Part shown: in pieces, positions 1 to 8,070 of the stretch
Layout of the letters: each line of letters opens with the position of its first letter
How positions within the stretch are numbered: position 1 is the first letter of the stretch
Source of the DNA: a virus
Virus record (IMG/VR): IMGVR_UViG_3300011253_000731
Coordinates: 1 to 20,714 of that record
DNA length: 20,714 nt
Reading direction: 5' to 3' (one strand)
Notes under the pieces: generated by a model
Seen by the model: only the letters and a program-made list of their open reading frames with translations
Databases searched by the model: none
What the model was told of the DNA's origin: nothing
Translations under genes and position numbers: made by a program

Positions 1-303
1 GGTGTTCTTAATGGACGTACAAAAGTATACATCGACCCGTATTCAGATACTGATTACTGTAACGTTGGCTACAAAGGTACTAACCCTTATGACGCTGGTC
101 TATTCTATTGCCCATACGTACCATTAACAATGGTTCGTGCGGTTGGTGAGAACACCTTCCAGCCAAAAATCGGGTTCAAAACTCGATACGGTGTTGGCGT
201 GAATCCTTTCGCTACAGATCAGGGTGTGGCTGGGCGAAATCAGAATACGTCCAACAAGTATTACCGAGGCGTTGTGATCAACAACCTCTTCGGTATTTCC
301 TAA
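1..303 (+). CDS. 23: Major capsid protein gp23, C-terminal 100 residues (5' end outside window)
   Basis: Frame 1 is open from the first base to TAA at 301-303. The translation contains IGYKG-like NVGYKGTNPYDAGLFYCPYVP and ends in NKYYRGVVINNLFGIS, matching the conserved C-terminal part of T4-type gp23 (YKGT-DAG-YY-PY-P and a terminal YYR-V---NL). gp23 builds the hexamers of the prohead shell; in T4 its N-terminus is removed by the prohead protease, but that end is not in this window. It is followed at once by a strong terminator, so it closes its transcription unit. Assignment is from sequence pattern recognition, not from a search. Confidence 0.93.
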   Translation, partial: GVLNGRTKVYIDPYSDTDYCNVGYKGTNPYDAGLFYCPYVPLTMVRAVGENTFQPKIGFKTRYGVGVNPFATDQGVAGRNQNTSNKYYRGVVINNLFGIS

Positions 304-330
304 TACTTAACGTAACTGAACCGTAAGATT

Positions 331-370
331 ATTGGGGAGTGTCCTTCGGGATGCTCCCCAATTTCTTTTT
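331..370 (+). terminator. Rho-independent terminator after gp23
   Basis: An inverted repeat at 331-362 pairs ATTGGGGAG with CTCCCCAAT, continues inward through two G-U wobbles and TCC/GGA, and closes with a TTCG tetraloop. TTCTTTTT follows at 363-370. It lies 27 bases after the gp23 stop codon, the usual place for a terminator after a highly expressed capsid gene. Confidence 0.93.
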
Positions 371-379
371 GTACATCTC

Positions 380-386
380 CTAAATA
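380..386 (+). promoter_or_regulatory. CTAAATA late-promoter-like motif
   Basis: CTAAATA resembles the late promoter -10 element of T4-like phages (TATAAATA in T4; shorter variants in marine relatives), recognised by gp55 with gp33 and the clamp. It lies between the gp23 terminator and the next structural gene, where a new late promoter is needed. It is only 16 bases before the ATG, so a start 6-8 bases downstream would fall in or next to the Shine-Dalgarno sequence and give a very short leader. Confidence 0.5.
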
Positions 387-402
387 GGTGAGGAGGTATG
401 TC

Positions 403-915
403 ATGCCAGAAAAAGTTTTCAACCAGCCAAGCAACATCAATTTACTCTCGCCTGTTGGATTTCGGTTCATGATCGAGTATCTTCCGAATACATCATGGTA
501 TCTAACCTCTGCTGCTCTTCCGGGTTTGTCTTTAGGTGAAATCAACTTCCCAACACCACTACAACCAACCCAGCTTCCCGGCAACGATGTCACATTTGAT
601 CCACTAGAAATTACCTTCATTGTGGATGAGGATTTGAATAACTGGAGAGAACTTTTTGATTGGATTACGGGTATTGGGTTTCCAAATGATTATAATGAAT
701 ATAAGAGCCAAAAAGCAAATCAAATACATTCAGATGCCACCCTCAGTATATTGAACTCTAATATGCAACCTAATTATAGGATCTTATTTAAAGACCTTTT
801 TCCAACCAGCCTTGGTGAAGTTTCCTTCGATTCTTCCTCTGCTGATGTTGATGGTATTAAAGCAACGGCAAGTTTTAGGTATCTTTCGTATTCTTACGAA
901 AAAGTTTCCTCTTAG
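403..915 (+). CDS. Tail-tube-fold structural protein (gp19-like family)
   Basis: The 170-residue product has the layout of T4-type tube proteins: an N-terminal NLLSPVGFRFMIE strand, a PGLSLGEI segment, a LPGNDVTFDPLEITFIVDED core followed by NWRELFDWI, and a C-terminal SFRYLSYSYEKV strand. This fold is shared by the gp19 tail tube and related tail-completion and baseplate-tube proteins, and the sequence alone does not decide which role applies. In marine T4-like phages this slot after gp23 is often called gp3 (tail completion), so that is an alternative. ATG 403 is chosen because AGGAGG at 391-396 lies six bases upstream; the in-frame GTG at 388 precedes that site. Confidence 0.78.
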   Translation: MPEKVFNQPSNINLLSPVGFRFMIEYLPNTSWYLTSAALPGLSLGEINFPTPLQPTQLPGNDVTFDPLEITFIVDEDLNNWRELFDWITGIGFPNDYNEYKSQKANQIHSDATLSILNSNMQPNYRILFKDLFPTSLGEVSFDSSSADVDGIKATASFRYLSYSYEKVSS

Positions 916-918
916 GGC

Positions 919-946
919 TTGACAAAACCCTCTGGGGAGCTATAAT
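919..946 (+). promoter_or_regulatory. Consensus sigma70 promoter upstream of uvsY
   Basis: TTGACA (919-924) and TATAAT (941-946) are both perfect consensus hexamers separated by 16 bases. The promoter starts four bases after the upstream stop codon and reads into uvsY-uvsW-55-47-46, which has no other clear promoter. The leader holds a small hairpin, CCAGA paired with TCTGG at 958-973. The host vegetative RNA polymerase should read it without a phage factor, which implies early or middle expression of the operon. Confidence 0.85.
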
Positions 947-1012
947 ATAGGGTAATGCCAGAACTGTATCTGGTTGTCACATCTTGAATAACCGTGGAGA
1001 TTTTATTTAACT

Positions 1013-1471
1013 ATGAACCATCTTATTGAAATGACTGAAGTTGAAGCCATCTACCAGATGTGGAGCGAAGACAGCAAAATTGACGATGTTGCTCTTGATG
1101 AAGAGAGTCTAAAGATCCCAAACCTACATTCCAAATACGTTCGACTGTTGACTGACGAACGTCGGCAGCTACAAAAGATGCGAGAAACCCACAAGATTCT
1201 TCATCGTGATAAGGTGGACTATTATAGTGGACGTATGAGCCAAGAGGATTTGGATGAGCGTGGTTGGGAACCTTTGGATGTTCGCATTCTCAAATCAGAT
1301 GTTCCGAAGTATGTGGACGGAGATCGGATTGTGGTGAACCATTTGATTCAGATTTCCGAACAGAACGAAAAGGTTCAACTTCTCGTTTCCATCATGGACA
1401 ACATCAAGTGGAGATCACAGCACATCAAGAACGCTATTGAATGGCGAAAATTCTTGGGTGGTTCTATCTGA
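1013..1471 (+). CDS. uvsY: UvsY recombination mediator
   Basis: In T4, UvsY loads the UvsX recombinase onto gp32-coated single-stranded DNA for recombination-dependent replication. This 152-residue protein (T4: 137) has the family pattern: a helical region with HSKYVRLL and RRQLQKM, the conserved DYYSGR motif near residue 68, and a C-terminal helical part, IKWRSQHIKNAIEWRKF, like the end of T4 UvsY. It is the first gene behind the consensus promoter and is followed directly by uvsW. Its Shine-Dalgarno (GGAG, 996-999) is 13 bases from the ATG, longer than usual. Confidence 0.88.
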   Translation: MNHLIEMTEVEAIYQMWSEDSKIDDVALDEESLKIPNLHSKYVRLLTDERRQLQKMRETHKILHRDKVDYYSGRMSQEDLDERGWEPLDVRILKSDVPKYVDGDRIVVNHLIQISEQNEKVQLLVSIMDNIKWRSQHIKNAIEWRKFLGGSI

Positions 1472-1472
1472 T

Positions 1473-2924
1473 ATGGAATCAGTAGTCGTTAGTAAAAAAG
1501 ATGACGTATACTTATGGGTTAGTTCTGAGCCATATATCATTCGTGAGATGTCCGACTATTTCACATTTGATGTTCCCTCTGCAAAGTTTCATCCATCATA
1601 CAAGATGGGTGCATGGGATGGGAAGATCCGACTCCTGAACTACAAAGACCAAACAATCTACGTTGGGTTGATTGATCACATTCGCACTTTCTGCAAGGAA
1701 CGTGAATACATCTTGACTTCTGAACAAGAGGCAGAAGAAAACTTCTCGGTCAACGAAGCCAAAGAATTCATCTCGACATTAGGTGTTCCCTTTGAACCAA
1801 GAGACTATCAACTAGAAGCCTTTGTTTCTGCTGTTCGCAAGAGACGAATGCTGTTGTTGTCACCAACGGGTTCGGGTAAGAGTTTCATCATCTACCTTTT
1901 GATGCGATGGTATATGCAACAGCATGATCGTAAGCATTTGATCATTGTACCCTCAACGTCATTAGTTGCTCAGATGAGAAAAGACTTTGCCGACTATGGT
2001 TTCGACTCCAAACAAAACATACACGAGATTATGTCGGGTCGCCAAAAAGAAACAGATAAACCGATTGTAGTTTCGACATGGCAATCACTTTACAAGATGC
2101 CCAAGAAGTTCTTTCAGCAGTTTGGAACTGTTGTCGTGGATGAGTGTCATGGTGTCAAAGCAAAGTCGTTGACTAACATCATGACCAAGATGACCGATAC
2201 CCCATACCGATTTGGTACTACCGGAACGTTAGATGGAACGTTGACTAACAAACTCGTGATTGAAGGGCTTTTGGGTGGTGTCCGAAAGGTGACACAGACC
2301 AAGGATCTGATTGAAAAGAAAGTGTTGGCAGACTTCACGGTCAAGGCAATCGTCTTGAAGCATCAGCAGAATGTTTCGTCTGGTCTGAAGTATCAAGACG
2401 AGATTGACTACCTCATATCAAACGAATCACGCAACAACTTCATCAAAAATCTGGTCCTTAGCTTAGAGGGTAACACACTCGTGTTGTTTAACTATGTCGA
2501 AAAGCATGGTGTTCCATTGTACCGTCAGATCAAAGATTCCAAGGATGAAGATAGAAAGTGCTTTTTTGTTCATGGTGGAGTAGGGTTGGATGAAAGGGAA
2601 AGTGTTCGTGAAACAGTAGAAAATGAAGAAAATGCTATCATTATTGCATCATCTGGTGTATACTCGCAAGGTATCAACATCAAACGATTGCATAACGTAA
2701 TATTTACTCACCCCGGAAAATCCAGAGTGAGAACATTGCAAAGCATTGGTCGTGCATTGCGAAGAGTAGATGATGAGGAGGCTACGTTATACGATATAGT
2801 CGATGATTTGAGTAATGGAAGAAAGACCAAGAACTTTTCTTTGAAACACTACCAAGAGCGTTACGCAATATACAAGTCAGAAAAGTTTAAGGTCAAAACA
2901 TACAATGTAGAATTGAAGGGATGA
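1473..2924 (+). CDS. uvsW: UvsW-type superfamily 2 helicase
   Basis: UvsW remodels branched DNA and R-loops and helps T4 switch from origin-dependent to recombination-dependent replication. The 483-residue product (T4: about 500) has an N-terminal YFTFDVP...GAWDGKIRLL domain typical of UvsW, Walker A SPTGSGKS near residues 130-137, DECH at 223-226, the TTGTLDG motif III region near 249-255, and a motif VI QSIGRALRR near 423-431. The start at ATG 1473 is one base after the uvsY stop; a longer in-frame start at 1437 lies inside uvsY and lacks a ribosome binding site. The junction with gp55 is equally tight. Confidence 0.93.
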   Translation: MESVVVSKKDDVYLWVSSEPYIIREMSDYFTFDVPSAKFHPSYKMGAWDGKIRLLNYKDQTIYVGLIDHIRTFCKEREYILTSEQEAEENFSVNEAKEFISTLGVPFEPRDYQLEAFVSAVRKRRMLLLSPTGSGKSFIIYLLMRWYMQQHDRKHLIIVPSTSLVAQMRKDFADYGFDSKQNIHEIMSGRQKETDKPIVVSTWQSLYKMPKKFFQQFGTVVVDECHGVKAKSLTNIMTKMTDTPYRFGTTGTLDGTLTNKLVIEGLLGGVRKVTQTKDLIEKKVLADFTVKAIVLKHQQNVSSGLKYQDEIDYLISNESRNNFIKNLVLSLEGNTLVLFNYVEKHGVPLYRQIKDSKDEDRKCFFVHGGVGLDERESVRETVENEENAIIIASSGVYSQGINIKRLHNVIFTHPGKSRVRTLQSIGRALRRVDDEEATLYDIVDDLSNGRKTKNFSLKHYQERYAIYKSEKFKVKTYNVELKG

Positions 2925-2925
2925 T

Positions 2926-3510
2926 ATGGTAAACAAGAAAAGACCGGAACATTATGTTGACAACAAAGAATTCTTAGAACACATGATTGGGTATCGTGAA
3001 CTTTTACTCAATGCTGAAGAGAATGGAGATCCAACACCACAAATACCGGACGAGATTGGAACCATCTTTTGGAAGATTGCTAGTCATCTTTCCTACAAAT
3101 CCAATTTCATCAACTATGCATTTAGAGACGACATGATCTCTGATGGAATCGAGAATTGCATCCAATACATCAGAAATTTTGATCCCGAGAAATCAAAGAA
3201 CCCATTTTCATATTTCACGCAGATCATCTACTATGCGTTTCTTCGACGCATCCAAAAGGAAAAGAAGCAGTTGTATGTGAGATACAAGTCCCTTGAAAAT
3301 GATCAGATTCTGGACAGTGTTTCCAATGACGAATTCACAAATATTTCCAGCCTTGGTTTTGCCAAGCTATACGATAACATGAACGAATTCATCGGAGCAT
3401 ATGAAGAGGCGATGGAGAAGAAGAAGGTGATCAAGAGTCAACAGAAGAAACCAAAGAAGGCTAAAGCTCAAAAAGGACTCAAGTTCATAGAGGATGGAGA
3501 AAAAGCATGA
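2926..3510 (+). CDS. 55: Late-transcription sigma factor gp55
   Basis: gp55 directs host core RNA polymerase to late promoters and joins it to the DNA-loaded sliding clamp. The 194-residue protein (T4: 185) carries YVDNKEFL near the N-terminus (T4: YVNNKELL), DDMISDGIENCIQYIRNFD, then KNPFSYFTQIIYYAFLRRIQKEKKQ, the sigma region 2-like segment that matches T4 EMIADGIE...NFDE...KNPHAYITQ...RIKKERK. The C-terminus has a lysine-rich linker (residues about 164-182) followed by GLKFIEDGE, comparable to the SLDFLYEAN clamp-binding tail of T4. The start is one base after the uvsW stop. The 3' end overlaps gp47 by ATGA. Confidence 0.92.
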   Translation: MVNKKRPEHYVDNKEFLEHMIGYRELLLNAEENGDPTPQIPDEIGTIFWKIASHLSYKSNFINYAFRDDMISDGIENCIQYIRNFDPEKSKNPFSYFTQIIYYAFLRRIQKEKKQLYVRYKSLENDQILDSVSNDEFTNISSLGFAKLYDNMNEFIGAYEEAMEKKKVIKSQQKKPKKAKAQKGLKFIEDGEKA

Positions 3511-4556
3511 AAATCGCACTTGTCACAGATACACACGCTGGGGTTAGGGGGGATAGTGACACTTTTGCCAAATATCAGCATAAATTCTGGTATGACGTTT
3601 TTATCCCTTATTTGAGAGAGAATAACATCAGCAATATCATACACTTAGGAGACATCACAGACCGTCGAAAATGGATAAATTATAAAACGCTAAAAGGGTT
3701 CAGGTCACTGATGAATTCTCTTTCATCTGAGTTCGATTTAAAGGTGATTATAGGCAATCACGACACATTTTTCAAAAACACCAATGAAATCAACTCTATG
3801 AGCTGTTTGTTTGAGACACCAACCCAATGGTACGACGGTGCTTTTCAATGGTATTCAAACCCAGAAGAAATTTGGTATCCGGGTGTAGAGCATCCCCTTC
3901 TGTTTGTTCCTTGGATCAATGAATCAAACCATGACATGACGATGGAGAAGATTGAAAAGACTTCTGCTAAGATTTGTCTTGGTCATCTAAACCTTGAGGG
4001 ATTTGAAATGGCAAGAGGTCTTGTCAATACAGAGGGGATGAGTCGAAAGGTGTTCAGCAAGTTTGATATGACGTTAAGTGGTCACTTCCACAAACGGTCA
4101 CACTCAGACAACATTTGGTATCTAGGTTCCCCGTTTGAACAGACTTGGATTGACTGTGAAGAAGAACGTGGTTTTCACATTCTTGACACAGACACACATG
4201 AGCTTGAGTTTGTTTCAAATCCGCATAAGATGTTCCACAAGATATTCTATGAGGGTTCTAGTAGTGTCGATATGTCCAGCCTTGAGAACAAGGCAGTCAA
4301 GGTGATTATCAATAGCATTGATGATCAATATGAATACTCCAAATTCATACAGGATTTGGAGTCTGTCAATCCTTGGCATATGCAGATCATCGACAATACT
4401 GACGCGGCGGATACATCTGATGTTGAAGTTGAACATATCGAAAGCAAAAGCACGATTCAGGTATTGAACGAGTATGTCGATCAGACCAAGTACGACAACA
4501 AGGATGAGGTGAAGAACCTCATGCGTGATTTATTTAATGAAGCAATTTCATCATAG
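3507..4556 (+). CDS. 47: Recombination nuclease subunit gp47 (Mre11/SbcD family)
   Basis: gp47 is the metallophosphoesterase subunit of the T4 gp46/47 complex, the counterpart of Mre11-Rad50, which resects DNA ends for recombination and host DNA breakdown. All expected metal-binding motifs are present in the 349-residue product: DTH at 8-10, GDITDRR from 48, GNHD at 83-86, GHLN near 159, and GHFH at 192-195. The remaining C-terminal part would bind gp46. The ATG overlaps the gp55 stop as ATGA, suggesting translational coupling, and gp46 follows nine bases later. Confidence 0.95.
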   Translation: MKIALVTDTHAGVRGDSDTFAKYQHKFWYDVFIPYLRENNISNIIHLGDITDRRKWINYKTLKGFRSLMNSLSSEFDLKVIIGNHDTFFKNTNEINSMSCLFETPTQWYDGAFQWYSNPEEIWYPGVEHPLLFVPWINESNHDMTMEKIEKTSAKICLGHLNLEGFEMARGLVNTEGMSRKVFSKFDMTLSGHFHKRSHSDNIWYLGSPFEQTWIDCEEERGFHILDTDTHELEFVSNPHKMFHKIFYEGSSSVDMSSLENKAVKVIINSIDDQYEYSKFIQDLESVNPWHMQIIDNTDAADTSDVEVEHIESKSTIQVLNEYVDQTKYDNKDEVKNLMRDLFNEAISS

Positions 4557-4565
4557 GGGTGAAAC

Positions 4566-6314
4566 GTGATTATTTTTCGCAAACTCAAGTACAAAAACTT
4601 CCTGTCAACAGGAAACACCTTTACCGAATATGATCTGAATAACACGAGAAACACACTCATCATCGGCAAGAATGGTTCTGGAAAAAGTACCCTTCTTGAT
4701 GCGTTGACATTCTCTTTGTTTGGTAAAGCATACCGCAACATCAACAAACCGGCTCTCGTCAACTCCATCAACCAAAAGGATTGCATGGTCGAGCTTGAGT
4801 TCTCTGTCGGAAAGAAGGAATACCATATCCGACGTGGACTCAAGCCGAATGTTTTTGATGTGGAAGTGGATGGTGAACCATTAGACAAGAATGCGTCTGT
4901 AAAGGATTTCCAGAACAACCTTGAGGATACCATTCTCAAGATGAACTACAAGTCTTTTTGTTCAGTTGTTATTCTGGGTTCTCGTTACGACTCGTTCATG
5001 AACATGACACCCTCTGATCGAAGAAAGGTTGTTGAGGATGTCTTGGACATTGAAATCTTTTCGGACATGAACGTGGTGTTGAGGGACAAGATGTCGCGAT
5101 TGAAGGATTCTATTCGTGTCAATGAATCTCAAGTCTTGCTCAATGAGGAAAAGATCAATCTCCAACAGGACAACATTGAAACATCAATCAAAGAGCGCCA
5201 AGGTCAGATTGAAAAGAAGGTCAAGAAGATCGAGGAAATTCACATAGAGGTAGATGATGACACCAAGATTCTCATTGAAGAAAGAGTTAATTCTCTCCGA
5301 ATAAAATCTGACGTGAAGAAAAGAAAATCTCCCCTTGAGGTTAGGAAAAAGCAGACAGAGAATGTTTTTCGCGATTTGAACAAAAGGCGAAGTTCTATTG
5401 AGAAGGACAAGAAGTTCTACACAGAAAATGCTTCGTGTCCGACATGTCAGCAAAATATTGATGATGCGTTTAGGGACGATATTCTTTCCAAACGAATTGG
5501 CACAGGCAAAGAGATTGATACTGCGATTGATCAGTTGACTGGTACATTAGACACCATTTCAAAAGAAGTTGATGCTATTGCAAAGATGGAGGATTTATTG
5601 AACGGTGTGGAGAATAACATATCGACAAGACAGAATCGCATTCGCATCAAGTCTGATCAAATCAAAACTCTACACGACGAGATCGTTGAAATCAATAGTC
5701 GCAATTCTTCACCAGAGGATAATCGCGAACAGGTTCTCAAGGAATTGCAGGATAATCTTCTGATGATGAATGATGAGAAGTTTGACCTAACACAACAGAA
5801 AAAGACCTATGACATTGCCTATGAGATGTTAAAGGATTCGGGCATCAAATCAAAAATCATTCAGAACTATCTGCCGGTCATTAACGGTCAGATCAATCAG
5901 CATCTACAGGATCTCGATTTCTACGTTAAGTTTGAGTTGGATGAGACATTCACCGAAACCATCAAGTCGCGCCATCTCGACGAGTTTACCTATGCCTCTT
6001 TTAGTGAGGGGGAGAAGGCGAGAATTGACCTTGCTCTTCTGTTCACATGGAGAAAGATTGCAGAACTCAAGAACAGCGTCAGCACCAATCTTCTGATTTT
6101 GGATGAGGTGTTCGATGGTTCGTTGGATGCTATTGGTGCAGATGAGGTGATGGCAAAGTTGTTATTCAAGCAGTCTGAGCATTTCAATGGCGAGGTTCGC
6201 GAAAATCCGAACACAAACGTGTTTGTGATTTCCCACAAGATAGACTTGGTGGACAAATTCGAGAACACCCTCAAGTTTGAGAAGGTCCGTGGGTTCTCTC
6301 GAAAAGCTGGATAA
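4566..6314 (+). CDS. 46: Recombination nuclease ATPase subunit gp46 (Rad50/SbcC family)
   Basis: This SMC-like ATPase is the partner of gp47. Its 582 residues (T4: 560) contain Walker A GKNGSGKST at 34-42, a long helical coiled-coil stretch from about 170 to 410, a zinc-hook CPTC at 291-294, the ABC signature SFSEGEKAR at 478-486, Walker B NLLILDEVFD at 508-517, and the H-loop SHK at 556-558. Translation starts at GTG, the only reasonable start: AGGGG at 4555-4559 is spaced six bases from it and the residues that follow match the family N-terminus (KLKYKNFLSTG). It is the last gene of the recombination operon. Confidence 0.95.
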   Translation: MIIFRKLKYKNFLSTGNTFTEYDLNNTRNTLIIGKNGSGKSTLLDALTFSLFGKAYRNINKPALVNSINQKDCMVELEFSVGKKEYHIRRGLKPNVFDVEVDGEPLDKNASVKDFQNNLEDTILKMNYKSFCSVVILGSRYDSFMNMTPSDRRKVVEDVLDIEIFSDMNVVLRDKMSRLKDSIRVNESQVLLNEEKINLQQDNIETSIKERQGQIEKKVKKIEEIHIEVDDDTKILIEERVNSLRIKSDVKKRKSPLEVRKKQTENVFRDLNKRRSSIEKDKKFYTENASCPTCQQNIDDAFRDDILSKRIGTGKEIDTAIDQLTGTLDTISKEVDAIAKMEDLLNGVENNISTRQNRIRIKSDQIKTLHDEIVEINSRNSSPEDNREQVLKELQDNLLMMNDEKFDLTQQKKTYDIAYEMLKDSGIKSKIIQNYLPVINGQINQHLQDLDFYVKFELDETFTETIKSRHLDEFTYASFSEGEKARIDLALLFTWRKIAELKNSVSTNLLILDEVFDGSLDAIGADEVMAKLLFKQSEHFNGEVRENPNTNVFVISHKIDLVDKFENTLKFEKVRGFSRKAG

Positions 6315-6317
6315 ATA
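6310..6317 (+). promoter_or_regulatory. Possible late promoter GATAAATA
   Basis: GATAAATA differs from the T4 late consensus TATAAATA at one base. It overlaps the last codons of gp46 and precedes the accessory block beginning at 6462. No separate sigma70 promoter is evident between gp46 and that block. The motif is short and AT-rich, so chance is a real alternative. Confidence 0.3.
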
Positions 6318-6461
6318 CATACAATGGCTTGATGGACAAACCAATGTCTACTCAACAAATAAGCCTCACACCGAGATATGTTTGTTTTGGTAATGTCAAG
6401 AGCCCGTGGATAAATGTCAGAGAGATATGAGTCGCGACGGGCAATATAGGAGTGGTTTGTG

Positions 6462-6608
6462 ATGGAAAATAAATGGTGGCAAACAAAGAGACGCAGAAAT
6501 GAAAAGGGTCATTTCATCAAAAATGACCGATCACTTTGGAGAGAGGTTTGGTGGAATATCAAGAGACTAGTTGGAAAGTTTCTTAGCTTATTCAATAAAT
6601 CCTCATGA
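6462..6608 (+). CDS. Small basic protein, 48 residues, function unknown
   Basis: The reading frame starts MENKWWQTKRRRNEKG and ends FLSLFNKSS, with stop TGA at 6606-6608. AGGAG at 6448-6452 lies nine bases before the ATG, and the stop overlaps the next gene's start as ATGA, the junction used by several genes here; those two signals are why I accept such a short gene. The product is very basic and rich in tryptophan (WW twice), with a C-terminal amphipathic segment that could touch nucleic acid or membrane. I do not recognise the family. Confidence 0.65.
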   Translation: MENKWWQTKRRRNEKGHFIKNDRSLWREVWWNIKRLVGKFLSLFNKSS

Positions 6609-7243
6609 GCTATATCAACGTAGACATTCCTGTCTTTGAGGCATATGTTCGCAATGAGTTTCTGTACGACATGCAAAAGGGACATGGTGAGTTTACACCT
6701 GTTGCTGTCTTTGGTGCATGTTCTCGTGCAGGATGGGCAACCAGTTTTCATGTGATGACAGAACGTGGAGCGCAAGTAGGAAGGCTTCCGATTCATGCTC
6801 TTGCATGGAAAACAGATGCTCCACCAATGGCATTAGAGACACTGCAACTCTGGGATTCATTCTCGGATAACGTGTCTGTCCATGAATACAGTTTGCTCGC
6901 AAGAAAGCGATGCCGAACACTACTTAAAGACTCAGAGGTTCACAATGCTACTTACTTATTTACGTTCGATTGGACGGGCAATTGTCACGCTGATGGTGTT
7001 GGGGATTTGGGCTGGAAGTGTGGTCACATGCTCCGTCTTGATTGTGGCAATTATGCTATTCAGCCCAATAATCGGATTCTTTGGTACGACCCTGCTTTCG
7101 TTGCACAACCGTATGAACAAGCTGATAAACCCGACTATTTGATCAACACACATGAATGGATATGTGAATCTACAGAATCTAAATATGTGACTACCGAGAA
7201 CTCTGACAAGATGTTTTATGATGTGAAGGAGAATGTGCAATGA
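6605..7243 (+). CDS. Conserved phage hypothetical protein, 212 residues
   Basis: The product has an ordered, soluble composition with conserved-looking stretches: FGACSRAGWATSFHVMTE, RLPIHALAWKTDAP, TLQLWDSFS, LFTFDWTGN, KCGHMLRLDCGNYAIQPNN and RILWYDPAF. This arrangement (a strand-rich front half, then FT-DW and CGH...LD-G-YA--PNNR) resembles a family of unknown function I have seen in T4-like marine phages; that recollection is unverified. The start overlaps the upstream stop by ATGA, and its own stop overlaps ugd in the same way, so the three genes are probably translated as a coupled set. A hydrophobic alternative frame lies inside it (see findings). Confidence 0.85.
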   Translation: MSYINVDIPVFEAYVRNEFLYDMQKGHGEFTPVAVFGACSRAGWATSFHVMTERGAQVGRLPIHALAWKTDAPPMALETLQLWDSFSDNVSVHEYSLLARKRCRTLLKDSEVHNATYLFTFDWTGNCHADGVGDLGWKCGHMLRLDCGNYAIQPNNRILWYDPAFVAQPYEQADKPDYLINTHEWICESTESKYVTTENSDKMFYDVKENVQ

Positions 7244-8070
7244 GTGATGTTTTGAAATTGGGTGTGATTGGCATGGGCTTTGTTGGAACTGCCGTGTCTC
7301 GTGGATTTACGAATGGTAACACTACACAACTTCCGGTTGATCCTAAGTTGGGTGCAGAGTCATTCTCAATTAGTGAACTGAGTATACAAAAGGCAGACGC
7401 AGCATTCATTTGTGTGCCAACACCAAGTAGAAATAACATGAATGATGTAGACCCAACAATCCTGTACAGTGTATTGGATGATCTGCGTAAAGAGACATTC
7501 GAGGGGCTGATCGTCATCAAGAGTACCGTTACTCCGAAATACTTGAAAGAGATGGTGGATCGGTATTCGGATCTTCGTATCGTATACAACCCAGAATTCT
7601 TGACAGAACGAACTGCCGAACACGATTTCAAGAACCCCTTCTTTCATGTGATTGGTGGTGACTTGGATGATTGTACGCAACTCGAAAAGATCTACAAGAA
7701 GTACAGTCAATGTGCATCTGCACCCACATTCAAGACTGATGTGGTCACTGCTAGTTTGGTGAAGTATGCGTTGAATACACACTATGCAGCAAAGGTCGTC
7801 TTTATGAACGAGATGCATCAGGTACATCAAGCATCAGGTGCCGAGACATCATGGGACGAGTTCAGAGAAATTCTTGCGGCTGATCCGAGATTAGGTCCAT
7901 CGCATTTGATGGTTCCCGGTCCTGATGGTCAATATGGATTTGGTGGTAACTGCTTTCCAAAGGATACCAAGGCATTGCTTCATTATGCACATGAGTTAGG
8001 TGTTGATATGAGCATGTTAAGTGTTGCTGTCAACAGAAACATCTATCTTAGGAACAGGCGTGATGAGTAA
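7240..8070 (+). CDS. UDP-glucose/GDP-mannose dehydrogenase-like protein (short form)
   Basis: The family oxidises a nucleotide sugar to its uronate using NAD. Visible features are the Rossmann GMGFVG at 11-16, CVPTPS near 58-63, KSTVTP near 94-99, the YNPEFLTERTA substrate segment at 116-126, a central helix with K185 and NE at 190-191, and the catalytic-cysteine motif GFGGNCFPKD at 233-242 with Cys238. At 276 residues it lacks the C-terminal nucleotide-sugar-binding domain of bacterial enzymes (usually above 380), so substrate specificity is uncertain. Phages may use such enzymes in sugar or surface-polysaccharide metabolism. ATGA joins it to the upstream gene and its last eight bases overlap the next. 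Confidence 0.88.
   Translation: MSDVLKLGVIGMGFVGTAVSRGFTNGNTTQLPVDPKLGAESFSISELSIQKADAAFICVPTPSRNNMNDVDPTILYSVLDDLRKETFEGLIVIKSTVTPKYLKEMVDRYSDLRIVYNPEFLTERTAEHDFKNPFFHVIGGDLDDCTQLEKIYKKYSQCASAPTFKTDVVTASLVKYALNTHYAAKVVFMNEMHQVHQASGAETSWDEFREILAADPRLGPSHLMVPGPDGQYGFGGNCFPKDTKALLHYAHELGVDMSMLSVAVNRNIYLRNRRDE

Noticed and set aside
4481-4939. 152-codon minus-strand frame across gp47/gp46
   Set aside because: Lies over two well-identified genes on the plus strand; serine/phenylalanine/leucine-rich composition typical of an antisense shadow.
6332-6430. 32-codon frame MDKPMSTQQISLTPRY... between gp46 and the next gene
   Set aside because: No ribosome binding site and no junction with neighbours.
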